38,978 nucleotides of DNA from an uncultured Eubacteriales bacterium (GTDB lineage: Bacteria; Bacillota; Clostridia; Christensenellales; UBA1242). Within the stretch, counting starts at the first letter, position 1; each line of letters starts with the position of its first letter. Below the pieces are notes generated by a model. That model was not told the origin of the DNA, made no database searches, and saw only the letters and a list, made by a program, of their open reading frames with translations. A program made the position numbers and the translations under genes. Of the stretch, positions 8,022 to 16,343 are shown one piece after another. The stretch lies in contig ONVD01000033.1 in the NCBI GenBank assembly GCA_900321185.1, positions 1 through 38,978 on the forward strand, written 5' to 3'.

Positions 8022-9309
8022 AAATCTCACCATTTTCTTCGTAATTGATTCGTTTTATGTGTGTCCATTTAGTATTATTTTTGTTAAAATAGCCAATAAA
8101 AAACGCATTTAGATAGCCAACAAGGTAGATAGGGTTGTAGAGCATGATAGCCAAACGTTCGCCTTTTGTTAATCTAGAATAACTGTCCATTGTGGCTTTG
8201 ACTGCTAGACCTGTGTAAGCCATGAGTCCTAGATAGGATACAGCCAGTATTACCAACGCATCGATTAGGCCCCAGTACCATAATGGGTCATTATTCGCGC
8301 CTAGCACAATAGCACCAATTAAGCCAATCAATAGACATATAAAAGCACTCACACCATATAGTACAATAGGCCAAATGATGTAAACATATTCCCAAGCCCC
8401 TTTATTGGTAGGCTGTCCCTTTGTATGAATCATCTTTTTGACGGTTTTTGTATACATTGACATACATTGCATTGCACCAGTCAGCCACCTTATACGTCTA
8501 ATAACAGTTTGCTTAAATTGTACAGGCTCTTCGGCATAGATAATAGCGTAAGGATAGTACATTGTAGTGTAGCCGTGCAAAATGCACATAACCTTTAATT
8601 CGTTATCCTCAACAATGGTATGGAATTTCCAACCGCCAAAGTCATCTAGGACTCTTTTTTTGACCAGCATTCCTTGGCCACAGAGGTTATCTGGTATACC
8701 ATTTTCATCACGGTAGATGTTGCCAAGGTCATCATTCATGGCATTCATTAACCCCGAGCAAAATGCGAATACGCTGTGCGACTTTTTGTTACCGTCAAAG
8801 GCGTTTTTAATGCGCTTGTGAGGCAGTATTACATCTTTGCCACTGGCCATAGCATTGTTCATTTCTGTGAGATAATTAGGGTCGAGTAAGTTGTCTGCAT
8901 CAATGATTATGTATGCGTCTAATTGAAAGTCTGTTTTGTTTATCTCAGTTACAGCGTAATCTAGGACGTCTCCTTTGCAAGTTTGGTCAGTCTTGACTAA
9001 CACTGTCATATCTGGATAATTTGTCTTGACATATTCACACGTGGGGTCCTGTGGGTCTGCCACTACAACAAAGACTTTGTAAAATTCTTTTGGATATGTC
9101 TGATATTTGAAACTCCCCAAAAGATGTTCTATTGTGCCACTCTCATTACGTGCTGGGATAATAATTGCAAACTTGTTGCGTTTGGAATTGTTAAACTTTG
9201 GAACTTTGTGAAAAGTGCTAAAAAAGTATTTTATGCGTGGTATATACAATAACATAGATAAAATTGCTAATCCAAAAAATGTTGGTAACAAAATTTGTAG
9301 AAAGTTCAT
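7990..9309 (-). CDS. Processive-type family 2 glycosyltransferase, membrane bound
   Basis: 439 aa from ATG 9309 (GATAAGGAGGAG upstream, inside the end of rlmN). There is an N-terminal membrane helix, then a GT-A domain with IIIPARNES (about 50-60), the DXD-like IIIDADNL (about 135), EDNELKV (acceptor/catalytic Asp region) and RRIRW, a variant of the QxxRW motif of processive enzymes. Three to four C-terminal membrane helices follow. It probably moves a sugar from UDP- or GDP-sugar to a lipid or polymer at the cytoplasmic face. Neighbouring PlsC suggests a glycolipid or cell-envelope polymer. Its substrate cannot be told from sequence. Confidence 0.88.
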   Translation of the reverse strand: MNFLQILLPTFFGLAILSMLLYIPRIKYFFSTFHKVPKFNNSKRNKFAIIIPARNESGTIEHLLGSFKYQTYPKEFYKVFVVVADPQDPTCEYVKTNYPDMTVLVKTDQTCKGDVLDYAVTEINKTDFQLDAYIIIDADNLLDPNYLTEMNNAMASGKDVILPHKRIKNAFDGNKKSHSVFAFCSGLMNAMNDDLGNIYRDENGIPDNLCGQGMLVKKRVLDDFGGWKFHTIVEDNELKVMCILHGYTTMYYPYAIIYAEEPVQFKQTVIRRIRWLTGAMQCMSMYTKTVKKMIHTKGQPTNKGAWEYVYIIWPIVLYGVSAFICLLIGLIGAIVLGANNDPLWYWGLIDALVILAVSYLGLMAYTGLAVKATMDSYSRLTKGERLAIMLYNPIYLVGYLNAFFIGYFNKNNTKWTHIKRINYEENGEIYGNTEKTNSK

Positions 9310-9310
9310 T

Positions 9311-10363
9311 TTACTCCTCCTTATCTGTTTGCTCGGCGATAAATTTTGCTCGCAGTTGTCCGCAAGCACCATCAATATCCTCGCCCATGGTACGTCTAAC
9401 CGTAGCAGAAGTACCAAGTTTTTGCAAAGTCTCGGCAAAGCGGTAAGCATCCTTGCGTGTCACACTTTCTAGATTACGCTCTTTGACTTCGTTTAGTGGA
9501 ATAACGTTAAGGTGAGTAGGAAAGCCAGAGAGTAGTTTGTGCAAAGTGCGTGCACACTCCATGGAGTCATTCACTCCACGAATGAGTGCATATTCAAAGA
9601 TAACACGTCTGCCAGTCGCATTAAAATACCTATGTGCACTGTCTATAATTTGCTCTATGGTGTATTTGTTGGCAATAGGCATGATGGTTTTGCGTATCTC
9701 ATCAGTTGGTGCGTGTAGAGAAATGGTTAATACAATTTGCAATTTTAATTTTGCTAGTTTGTCTATCTGTGGTACCAATCCACAGGTGGATACGCTGATA
9801 TTGCGTTGAGATATATTGATACCTTCAGGAGCATTCACTAGATATACAAACTTAACTACGTTGTCAAAGTTGTCTAATGGCTCGCCACTACCCATTAACA
9901 CAATGTTAGTTATCTTTCTAGTTTTGTTATCTCCACCCAGCATTCGATTGACCACCAAAACTTGTGCTAAAATTTCACCACTTGACAAACTACGAATCAA
10001 TCCATTTAGCGTCGATGCACAAAACTTGCACCCCATACGACAACCTACTTGCGTAGATACACATAGCGTATTGCCATATTCATAGGACAATAGTACACCC
10101 TCTATGATGTTGCCGTCGTGTAGTTTGTACAGATACTTTTGTGTACCGTCCTTGCTAACAAGTGTGTGAATAATAGTTAACGGTGTGTCTATATATTGCA
10201 CTTTTAATTTATCTTTTAGGTCTTTTGGAATATTGGACATTTCATCTAAATTTTTGCCCAAGTGCAAATTTTCAAAAATTTGTTTTGCGCGATATTTGGG
10301 TTGTCCCAAATTTAGACAGACTTGTGTTAATTCCTCAAGGCTAAGGTCTTGAATTATTTGCAT
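9311..10363 (-). CDS. rlmN: 23S rRNA (adenine2503-C2)/tRNA A37 methyltransferase RlmN, radical SAM
   Basis: 350 aa from ATG 10363 with TTTGGAGG upstream. The radical SAM cluster motif is GCRMGCKFCAST (CX3CX2C, about residues 106-117). The second catalytic Cys lies in the C-terminal GACGQL block (about 333), and MGSGEPLDN and NISVSTCG are typical of RlmN. It methylates C2 of A2503 in 23S rRNA and A37 in some tRNAs using a Cys-linked intermediate. It is the first gene of an operon with the glycosyltransferase (1-nt gap) and acyltransferase, from a promoter at 10380-10408. Confidence 0.96.
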   Translation of the reverse strand: MQIIQDLSLEELTQVCLNLGQPKYRAKQIFENLHLGKNLDEMSNIPKDLKDKLKVQYIDTPLTIIHTLVSKDGTQKYLYKLHDGNIIEGVLLSYEYGNTLCVSTQVGCRMGCKFCASTLNGLIRSLSSGEILAQVLVVNRMLGGDNKTRKITNIVLMGSGEPLDNFDNVVKFVYLVNAPEGINISQRNISVSTCGLVPQIDKLAKLKLQIVLTISLHAPTDEIRKTIMPIANKYTIEQIIDSAHRYFNATGRRVIFEYALIRGVNDSMECARTLHKLLSGFPTHLNVIPLNEVKERNLESVTRKDAYRFAETLQKLGTSATVRRTMGEDIDGACGQLRAKFIAEQTDKEE

Positions 10364-10379
10364 ACTTCCTCCAAAGTTA

Positions 10380-10408
10380 ATTTTACTAAATTGTGTTTTT
10401 TTAGTCAA
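10380..10408 (-). promoter_or_regulatory. Promoter of the rlmN operon
   Basis: Minus strand TTGACT, 17-bp spacer, TAAAAT, just ahead of the rlmN GGAGG site. Confidence 0.75.
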
Positions 10409-10496
10409 TATCTAATTTGCATAAAATGTCTAAAAATATAAACAATTGTAAAAAATCGTCAAATAAGAAGTATTTTTGCAAGTTTTGGCAAAATAG

Positions 10497-10525
10497 TTGC
10501 CAATTTATCATACTGAATGTATACT
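10497..10525 (+). promoter_or_regulatory. Promoter of the pepF gene
   Basis: TTGCCA (10497-10502), 17-bp spacer, TATACT (10520-10525). The leader is about 25 nt, ending with TTGGAGG. Confidence 0.7.
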
Positions 10526-10556
10526 ATACTAATATACAATTTTGGAGGCGTAAACA

Positions 10557-12332
10557 ATGGAAACCAACAATAAATACACGTGGGACACTACCAAATTTTG
10601 TACGAATCAAGCAGAGTTTGATGAGCGTGTAACAAAGATAACATCTTTAGTAAGTCAGATTGCTAAATACAAGGGTAAACTAGGACAAAAAGAGTCGTTG
10701 CGTGAATATTTGATGCTAGATGACCAACTCTCAGATATGCTTGAAGCTCCGTTTATGTGGGCGCATTGTGCTACTGATGTAGATGTGACAGATGCTAAGC
10801 AAAATGCTAATCAACACAAGTTGGAAGTGCTGTCATCTCAAATAGGGCAAGAGCAGTCATTTGCTACACCTGAGATACTCAGCCAACCAGATAGTTTTTT
10901 TGATGACATTATTAATGATGACCAATTTTTGCCTTGGCGTCAAACTTTTAGAATCTTGAAACAACAAAAAAAGCATGTTCTTAATGACGAACAACAAAAG
11001 ATTGTGTCAGCCTTGTCACCAATTATGGAGAGCTTTACCAAAACTTTTTCGTCTTGCGTCTACGGAGATATCAAATTTGGTAAGATTATGGATAGCAAGG
11101 GGGTGGAGCATGAATTAACTAACACCAATTATCAATTTGTGCTCGAAGACCCAGACCGTACACTGCGCAAGAATGCGACCGAACGTTATTTTGAAGTGCA
11201 TGGACATTATCTCAACACTCTTACAGCCAACCTAAATGCTCAAGTCCAACGTAATACTATAATGGCGAAACTCTATCATTATCCTACGGTCTTTGATTCG
11301 GCATCATCGGGTCTAAACATCGACCGCGCATTTTATGATAAATTTATGGTCAACGTCCAACCGTTCTTTAAATTGTACAAACGTTTTAACGATTTACGTC
11401 TAAAAACAATAGCGAAGCAATATGGCATAAAAGACCTAAAGGAATATGATGCTGGTCTGCCGATAGGTAAAAAATTGGAAAATATAAGTTTCGAACAAGC
11501 GTTAGAAAAGGTCAAAAATGCACTGAGTATTTTGGGTAAAGACTATATCACTCAAATTGAACGTGCTGTCAACGAGAGATGGATAGACGTTTATCCAAGT
11601 GCTAATAAATTTTCGGGTGGATATTCTAGTTCTATCCACGGTTATTCTCCAGTTATTTTACTAAACTGGGAAAACTCGCTAGATGATGTATATACCCTTG
11701 CACACGAGTTGGGGCACGCTATTCGTCATGTGTATTGTGGAGAAACTGGCTATCGCGAAGCACCTCAAACGGCAATGTTTGTGGATGAAACGTTTAGCAC
11801 GACCAATCAAGTTTTGCTCTATCGTTACCTTGTGGAAAATGAAAAAAACAAAGATGCCAAAATATATATATTATCAGAATATATCTCCAATTTGTTACAT
11901 TACTTGTCATCTGTCCTAGATAGTAAATGTGAGGACTATTTGTATACCAAAATGTTACAAAATACACCTGCCAGCAAAGATGAAATTTTGGAGTATACCA
12001 AATCTGTTTATGCATGTATCCAGTCTGATATAATTAGTGAGCGTCATTCGTCAGTACGGACCCTTGTTATGTTTCATTATTACAGTTTGCCGTATTACGT
12101 TTGGCAATATACTTGCGGTATCTTAAACGCCAACTTTATCGCTAACAATATACTAAAGGGTGATAGTGCTTATGTAGACAAATATCTACAATTTTTAAGT
12201 TCAGGCTCTATGTATCCTTTGGATGCTTTAAAAATTGTAGATATAGACTACAATACTCAAGACGTTTTTGATGCCATGAGGGCGGAATTAAATATGCGTA
12301 TTGACCAACTAGAGAAACTTTTAAATGAGTAA
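10557..12332 (+). CDS. pepF: Oligoendopeptidase F, M3 family zinc metallopeptidase
   Basis: 591 aa, the usual length for PepF. The N-terminal M3_N helical region includes the W-D-x-T start (YTWDTTKFC). The zinc site is HELGHAIRH (HExxH, residues 383-387) with the third ligand in FVDETFST about 28 residues later. These cytoplasmic enzymes cleave peptides of roughly 7-17 residues and serve peptide turnover and nutrition. Start: TTTTGGAGG 8 nt upstream of ATG. It is a single-gene transcription unit with its own promoter and a 17-bp terminator stem. No active-site residue is missing. Confidence 0.93.
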   Translation: METNNKYTWDTTKFCTNQAEFDERVTKITSLVSQIAKYKGKLGQKESLREYLMLDDQLSDMLEAPFMWAHCATDVDVTDAKQNANQHKLEVLSSQIGQEQSFATPEILSQPDSFFDDIINDDQFLPWRQTFRILKQQKKHVLNDEQQKIVSALSPIMESFTKTFSSCVYGDIKFGKIMDSKGVEHELTNTNYQFVLEDPDRTLRKNATERYFEVHGHYLNTLTANLNAQVQRNTIMAKLYHYPTVFDSASSGLNIDRAFYDKFMVNVQPFFKLYKRFNDLRLKTIAKQYGIKDLKEYDAGLPIGKKLENISFEQALEKVKNALSILGKDYITQIERAVNERWIDVYPSANKFSGGYSSSIHGYSPVILLNWENSLDDVYTLAHELGHAIRHVYCGETGYREAPQTAMFVDETFSTTNQVLLYRYLVENEKNKDAKIYILSEYISNLLHYLSSVLDSKCEDYLYTKMLQNTPASKDEILEYTKSVYACIQSDIISERHSSVRTLVMFHYYSLPYYVWQYTCGILNANFIANNILKGDSAYVDKYLQFLSSGSMYPLDALKIVDIDYNTQDVFDAMRAELNMRIDQLEKLLNE

Positions 12333-12341
12333 TCATTAGTA

Positions 12342-12387
12342 AAACAAAATGACTTTACTTTGTGTTATGTAAAGTCATTTTGTTTAA
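12342..12387 (+). terminator. Terminator of pepF
   Basis: A perfect 17-bp stem (AAACAAAATGACTTTAC and its complement, 10-nt loop) lies 10 nt after the pepF stop. The arms end in T/A runs, so it may also stop minus-strand transcripts from 12595-13296. Confidence 0.85.
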
Positions 12388-12594
12388 ACATAATTGAATT
12401 AGTTTTGTCAAAAAATCAGCAAATTGTGGGTACTGGTTGTAACATAGTCTAATCATTAACAGAAAATTTGTTTTTAATTAAAGATTAATACTCTGAAAAT
12501 TAATAAAAAGTTGTAACAAGGTTTGTATGCTAAGTTGTTTGTTTGATGTCAAAAATCGTCTACCGAAGATATTTTTTGGTTTTTACGATATAGG

Positions 12595-13296
12595 TCAAGT
12601 GGTACTATCTTTTTGGTTCAGTTGCGGGTATTTTTGAGAGGCGTCTATTTGGTTCTCGATTTTGCCAACGTTTTGTCCTAATGTCTCATCAATGGTGATT
12701 TTGATTTTCTTTTTGGTTTCTGTCACAAGAGTAATTTTTGCGTGTGCAATTTTTGAAAATCGTATTTCTTCGTTTTTGTGTTCGATAATACCTAGGAATA
12801 TTAGGTCTACAGCTTCCCACAAAAATACCCAACTAGTTATGTCAATGATTTCAAAAATTGACACGTTGCTAGTTATGTCAAATAATAAGCGCAACAAAAA
12901 GTACAGCCCAAACACCAAAAGACCGATAACAAACATAAGCAAACCTTGTTGTACCTGTTTTTTATATTGTTTTTTGCTTTGAATAAGTTTTTTGGTGTAG
13001 TGGTTGTTGAGAGCTTCTTCGATGTTCTGTTTGTTGGCACTGTCGTCTTTTGGTGTGAGGATACGAAACTCCACATTATCTTTGAGTGATAAACAATCAC
13101 ATACGTTGTCGATATGGTCCACCAACCCCTCGTTGATAATAGGGTTGTTTTTGGTCGCAAACTCCGAATATATTTGCCCTTTGCCCAATTTTAACTCGTA
13201 GACTAAATCACCATCCTTATTAGTGCCAAACAAAGTTAAATCTCTGTGTTTGATTTTCTGTCTTACTTCATTCATTTTTTTGATTGATTTTAACAT
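12595..13296 (-). CDS. Two-helix membrane protein of unknown function
   Basis: 233 aa, start at 13296 with AGGGGTAAAA upstream. A cytosolic-type N-terminal domain of about 110 residues (start KIKHRDLTLFGTNKDGDLVYELKLGKG) is rich in charge. Two membrane helices follow (LLMFVIGLLVFGLYFLLRLLF and WVFLWEAVDLIFLGII), then a beta-like C-terminal tail (AKITLVTETKKKIKITI). I do not recognise a family. It has a good promoter at 13328-13356 and is transcribed alone. Confidence 0.72.
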   Translation of the reverse strand: MLKSIKKMNEVRQKIKHRDLTLFGTNKDGDLVYELKLGKGQIYSEFATKNNPIINEGLVDHIDNVCDCLSLKDNVEFRILTPKDDSANKQNIEEALNNHYTKKLIQSKKQYKKQVQQGLLMFVIGLLVFGLYFLLRLLFDITSNVSIFEIIDITSWVFLWEAVDLIFLGIIEHKNEEIRFSKIAHAKITLVTETKKKIKITIDETLGQNVGKIENQIDASQKYPQLNQKDSTT

Positions 13297-13327
13297 TTTT
13301 ACCCCTATTTAAAACTTTTTCGTAAAA

Positions 13328-13356
13328 ATTATATCTATTTTTTGTTTGTTTGACAA
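13328..13356 (-). promoter_or_regulatory. Promoter of the 12595-13296 gene
   Basis: Minus strand TTGTCA, 17-bp spacer, TATAAT. Confidence 0.75.
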
Positions 13357-13361
13357 CAAAA

Positions 13362-13391
13362 AATAAAAACATAACCAAAAATTTTGGTTAT
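13362..13391 (-). terminator. Terminator of the 13401-13997 gene
   Basis: The palindrome ATAACCAAAA / TTTTGGTTAT (13371-13391) directly follows the stop codon and is followed on the minus strand by a T-rich run. It lies just upstream of the next promoter. Confidence 0.7.
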
Positions 13392-13400
13392 ATTTCTTGG

Positions 13401-13997
13401 TTAAAGTTTTTGTGTTGTCAAGTCGTTCTTTGGTTGTGCAGGGTCAGTGTTGTTCTTCTTGACTATGTTGGTAATATTGATAACTAGCAACAAAAGCGCG
13501 AGGAATAATATTAGCATTATCCAAAAAAAGTTACCATAGAACAACTCGATGATTTCGCCTACATTGTAATGCGTGCTGATTACTTTGGCGTAAAACTGGT
13601 CAAGTAAAATTGTCGATGTGATTGTCCCGTCCGAAACTTGCATGGTGCCAGCCTCTGTATCTAGATTCAAAAATTTAACCACATAATAAACAGTGCGACC
13701 TGATGTGTTGGTGTCGGTGTAAATGATTAGGTCATCTGACGATAGCATGCTGAGATTGGCGCCCTTGTCGTAGACAACCGCAGTCGGCTCGTTCACGATG
13801 TTAGAACGCCAGCCATCGTTGTCTACTGTGGAGATGGCTAGACCTTGTTGCATGTTTGGGGCAATATATCCCAAGTAGGCGATTAATGGTACAAGCACCA
13901 TCACAACACAAAGCACTATAAATATGATTTGCAAGGCTACCAAAAAGTGATAGACTGGCAGTTTTTTGTAAGGTTGTTTTGGTATAGATTGAGACAT
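13401..13997 (-). CDS. Membrane protein with central extracytoplasmic domain, unknown
   Basis: 198 aa from ATG 13997 (TTGGAGGG 5 nt upstream, so the longer frame is not used). Topology: helix at about 18-42 (LVALQIIFIVLCVVMVLVPL), an outside domain of roughly 100 residues, helix near the C-terminus (FFWIMLILFLALLLLVINI), and a short polar tail. The outside domain (AVVYDKGANLSMLSSDDLIIYT, then a short beta-rich stretch) is reminiscent of the substrate-binding half of type I signal peptidases of the SipW kind. I see no catalytic Ser in an SGSMxP context, so an enzyme is not claimed. The 35270-35875 protein has the same layout. Confidence 0.72.
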   Translation of the reverse strand: MSQSIPKQPYKKLPVYHFLVALQIIFIVLCVVMVLVPLIAYLGYIAPNMQQGLAISTVDNDGWRSNIVNEPTAVVYDKGANLSMLSSDDLIIYTDTNTSGRTVYYVVKFLNLDTEAGTMQVSDGTITSTILLDQFYAKVISTHYNVGEIIELFYGNFFWIMLILFLALLLLVINITNIVKKNNTDPAQPKNDLTTQKL

Positions 13998-14020
13998 GTA
14001 ACCCTCCAATTATACAAGAG

Positions 14021-14049
14021 ATTATACACACTAGTTTGTTATTTGTCAA
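14021..14049 (-). promoter_or_regulatory. Consensus promoter of the 13401-13997 gene
   Basis: Minus strand TTGACA, 17-bp spacer, TATAAT: a perfect match. The predicted start near 14014 leaves a leader of only about 17 nt. Confidence 0.85.
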
Positions 14050-14090
14050 TTAAGTTGAAAAAACAAAATGATTAACCATAAAAAAAGCGG

Positions 14091-14120
14091 TTGACAAAAT
14101 CATGTATTTTGGTCTATAAT
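14091..14120 (+). promoter_or_regulatory. Consensus promoter of the 14159-16137 operon
   Basis: TTGACA (14091-14096), 18-bp spacer, TATAAT (14115-14120). It is divergent from the equally strong minus-strand promoter about 40 bp away, so both flanking units should be well expressed in growing cells. Confidence 0.85.
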
Positions 14121-14158
14121 AAAGATATACAAAAATCTAACTAAGGGGTGTTAACACT

Positions 14159-14752
14159 ATGGAAAATACTAAACAAGTTTTGGACAGCAAGGCAATGATT
14201 GTGGATGCCAACAAACAAAACGAAAAAATTGCTGAAATGTTGACAAAGGCAGACCAGATAATCGCTACCAACGACTTAAAGCAAATCAACACATATCTTT
14301 CGGAGTTAAAAGAGGCTGGAGGTATGTTGCCAAAAACAAAACTAAAAAAAATTGCTGACAACTTGTCTGTCAATATGACTGATGACCTCGGGGATATTGC
14401 GTTTTTTGTTAAAAATTATGGCGAGTTTGGTGCTATTAGTTCAAAATTGATCAAACGCATTATGATACAATACAACAAAGCTAGCGAAGCGGAGTTTATG
14501 ACATACTTTGCAGATATGGTATCTGGCATGAGTGACTCGGACCTTGACAAACTAATCGCCGAGACAAAGGGTAATCCAAAACTTAACGCTATTTGTCAAC
14601 GCATCAAAAAGCGTCGTATGGCTAACCAAGCAGTTCATGACATTGAGATGCACAACTTGCAGACATTTGAAGCACCAAAAATAAAACGTACCACACAAAA
14701 GAAAGCAACCAAACAAGATGAACAAGCAAATGTTAAGACCATGAGACGTTAA
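14159..14752 (+). CDS. Soluble helical protein of unknown function (first gene of a two-gene operon)
   Basis: 197 aa, RBS AAGGGGTG, ATG at 14159. No membrane segment or signal peptide. Predicted almost all helical: an N-terminal acidic/amphipathic helix region, a middle block (LSVNMTDDLGDIAFFVKNYGEF), and a highly basic C-terminal tail (IKRTTQKKATKQ, ending VKTMRR) suited to nucleic acid or partner binding. No family recognised. It is 26 bp upstream of the 452-aa gene, with one promoter and one terminator for both, so the two products probably work together. Confidence 0.75.
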   Translation: MENTKQVLDSKAMIVDANKQNEKIAEMLTKADQIIATNDLKQINTYLSELKEAGGMLPKTKLKKIADNLSVNMTDDLGDIAFFVKNYGEFGAISSKLIKRIMIQYNKASEAEFMTYFADMVSGMSDSDLDKLIAETKGNPKLNAICQRIKKRRMANQAVHDIEMHNLQTFEAPKIKRTTQKKATKQDEQANVKTMRR

Positions 14753-14778
14753 TATATACACTTTGGGAGAATAGAACT

Positions 14779-16137
14779 ATGAGTGCTATACAAGATAATA
14801 ACGAAACCATTGGCAATGGTGGAGTAGTTTATAGACGTCCAGACACAGACGCTGGCTTTATTACTGACGCAACCGAAATCATGCAAATGAAAGCTGTTCG
14901 AAAGTCGGATATTATTAATAGTGAGTTGCTAGGTGAATTTGATGAAAATGGTGTTTATACTATCGACAAAAACATAATAGTTCAACTGGTGCGATTACCA
15001 AAACGTATTACGCACAGTAACGCTTATGGTACTTTTGCCGAAGCAACTGTTGGCGAAAAAACATATCACTTTAGAGTGACTCCTACAAAAGTAAAAGATG
15101 GCAAACTTATGTCACAGCTAGAGTTGCTTGAGGAGATTTACCATGCTAATGGTTACACTATCGACACTCGCACAACCTTGCTTGCTAGCTACACGCTAGA
15201 CCCAGTTACCAATTTTGATAGCCTAGCATTAAAAAAATTTCACTTAAGCCCAAATCCAGACAATGATGATTTTGGTGGAGACCTAGGTGATGGCAACGGT
15301 GTTATGCGCCCAGATGAAGCAGATTACATCAAGCATCGTCAAGCATATCTAAAGGCTATGGCGCTTGTTAGCCTTGGGCTTTACGAAAGACTGGAAGAGG
15401 CGTATTACAAAAAACGCTTAAAAATTTTGAATAGTATTCCAGAGGCTGCCGTAGTGCTGGCTGAATACAAAAAACAACTTGCCAAACTTAGTCACTTTTT
15501 TATAGACAATTCGAAACGTAAATACCGTGCTATGAACGACCTTTTGACTGCTATCATAGAAGGGGAAAAAGGTGAAGCGTTACGTCGCAATCCACTATTC
15601 CGCGCCCAAATGCGCGATGCTAACCGTATCTATCTTAATACCGTCGAGCAGATTGATACAAGTGTGCAACAATCTATGGAAGTAATTAACGCAGTTGCCC
15701 AAAGTATGCCGATAGAAGAGCATCAAGAGATAAAGACAACTCCAGATTTTGTCGTCGCAGTGAGCAAAAAAGAGCAAAATAGCAACGAAACCAATCCAAG
15801 TAACAAGAGAGCCAACCAATCAAAACCAAAAGGACTAGGAAAATCCAAGTCTGGTGGTAGCAAAAGTGGGCCTAAAAAGGATAAAGGTAGCAAAGGTGAA
15901 AAGACTCCAGAAAAAAAGAAAATAATTGTTCCAAGTAGTATTACCCCCAAACAACAACCACCCACAAATCCAAAAGCCAACGAAGAGGCAAAAACCCCAT
16001 CCAAAACAACAGGGGCTCTTGAGATGCTTTATAATGACCAAGAAAACGGTGGTATGGAACGCGATACTCCTTTGTCCAGTGAGACTAATAGTTCTGTAGA
16101 TGATGAATTGATTCATGAAAAAGGCATGATTCGATAA
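14779..16137 (+). CDS. 452-aa soluble protein of unknown function with basic low-complexity tail
   Basis: RBS GGGAG upstream of ATG 14779. About 330 residues look globular: a beta-containing N-terminal part (GEFDENGVYTIDKNIIVQLV), then long helices (EADYIKHRQAYLKAMALVSLGLYERLEEAYYKKR). A disordered tail follows, rich in Lys, Gly, Ser, Pro and Gln (about residues 335-415), ending acidic. No membrane segments. I cannot name a family. Followed by a strong terminator at 16193. Together with the preceding gene it forms a two-component soluble system of unknown role. Confidence 0.75.
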   Translation: MSAIQDNNETIGNGGVVYRRPDTDAGFITDATEIMQMKAVRKSDIINSELLGEFDENGVYTIDKNIIVQLVRLPKRITHSNAYGTFAEATVGEKTYHFRVTPTKVKDGKLMSQLELLEEIYHANGYTIDTRTTLLASYTLDPVTNFDSLALKKFHLSPNPDNDDFGGDLGDGNGVMRPDEADYIKHRQAYLKAMALVSLGLYERLEEAYYKKRLKILNSIPEAAVVLAEYKKQLAKLSHFFIDNSKRKYRAMNDLLTAIIEGEKGEALRRNPLFRAQMRDANRIYLNTVEQIDTSVQQSMEVINAVAQSMPIEEHQEIKTTPDFVVAVSKKEQNSNETNPSNKRANQSKPKGLGKSKSGGSKSGPKKDKGSKGEKTPEKKKIIVPSSITPKQQPPTNPKANEEAKTPSKTTGALEMLYNDQENGGMERDTPLSSETNSSVDDELIHEKGMIR

Positions 16138-16192
16138 CTTTTGTGTTAATTTCGAGGTCAAGATATAATGTTTGAATATACTACAAACAGTT

Positions 16193-16227
16193 AAAACTTA
16201 AGTCTTTTTGAGACTTAAGTTTTTTAT
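16193..16227 (+). terminator. Terminator of the 14159-16137 operon
   Basis: AAAACTTAAGTCT and its complement form a 13-bp stem with a short T-rich loop, ending in a run of T. Confidence 0.85.
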
Positions 16228-16315
16228 TGTGTTCATACCAATACCCTAACTAACAAGATTTTACTATATATTAAAATTTAATGCTTATATCTGATATGTT
16301 CTATATTTATGCAAT

Positions 16316-16343
16316 AAACAAAAAACAAGGCGATTACCTTGTT
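16316..16343 (-). terminator. Terminator overlapping the stop codon of the 302-aa gene
   Basis: On the minus strand AACAAGG, a six-base loop TAATCG, then CCTTGTTTTTTG. The TAA stop of the gene is in the hairpin loop, so the 7-bp stem begins within the last codons. The ribosome would mask it while translating to the end. Confidence 0.65.
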
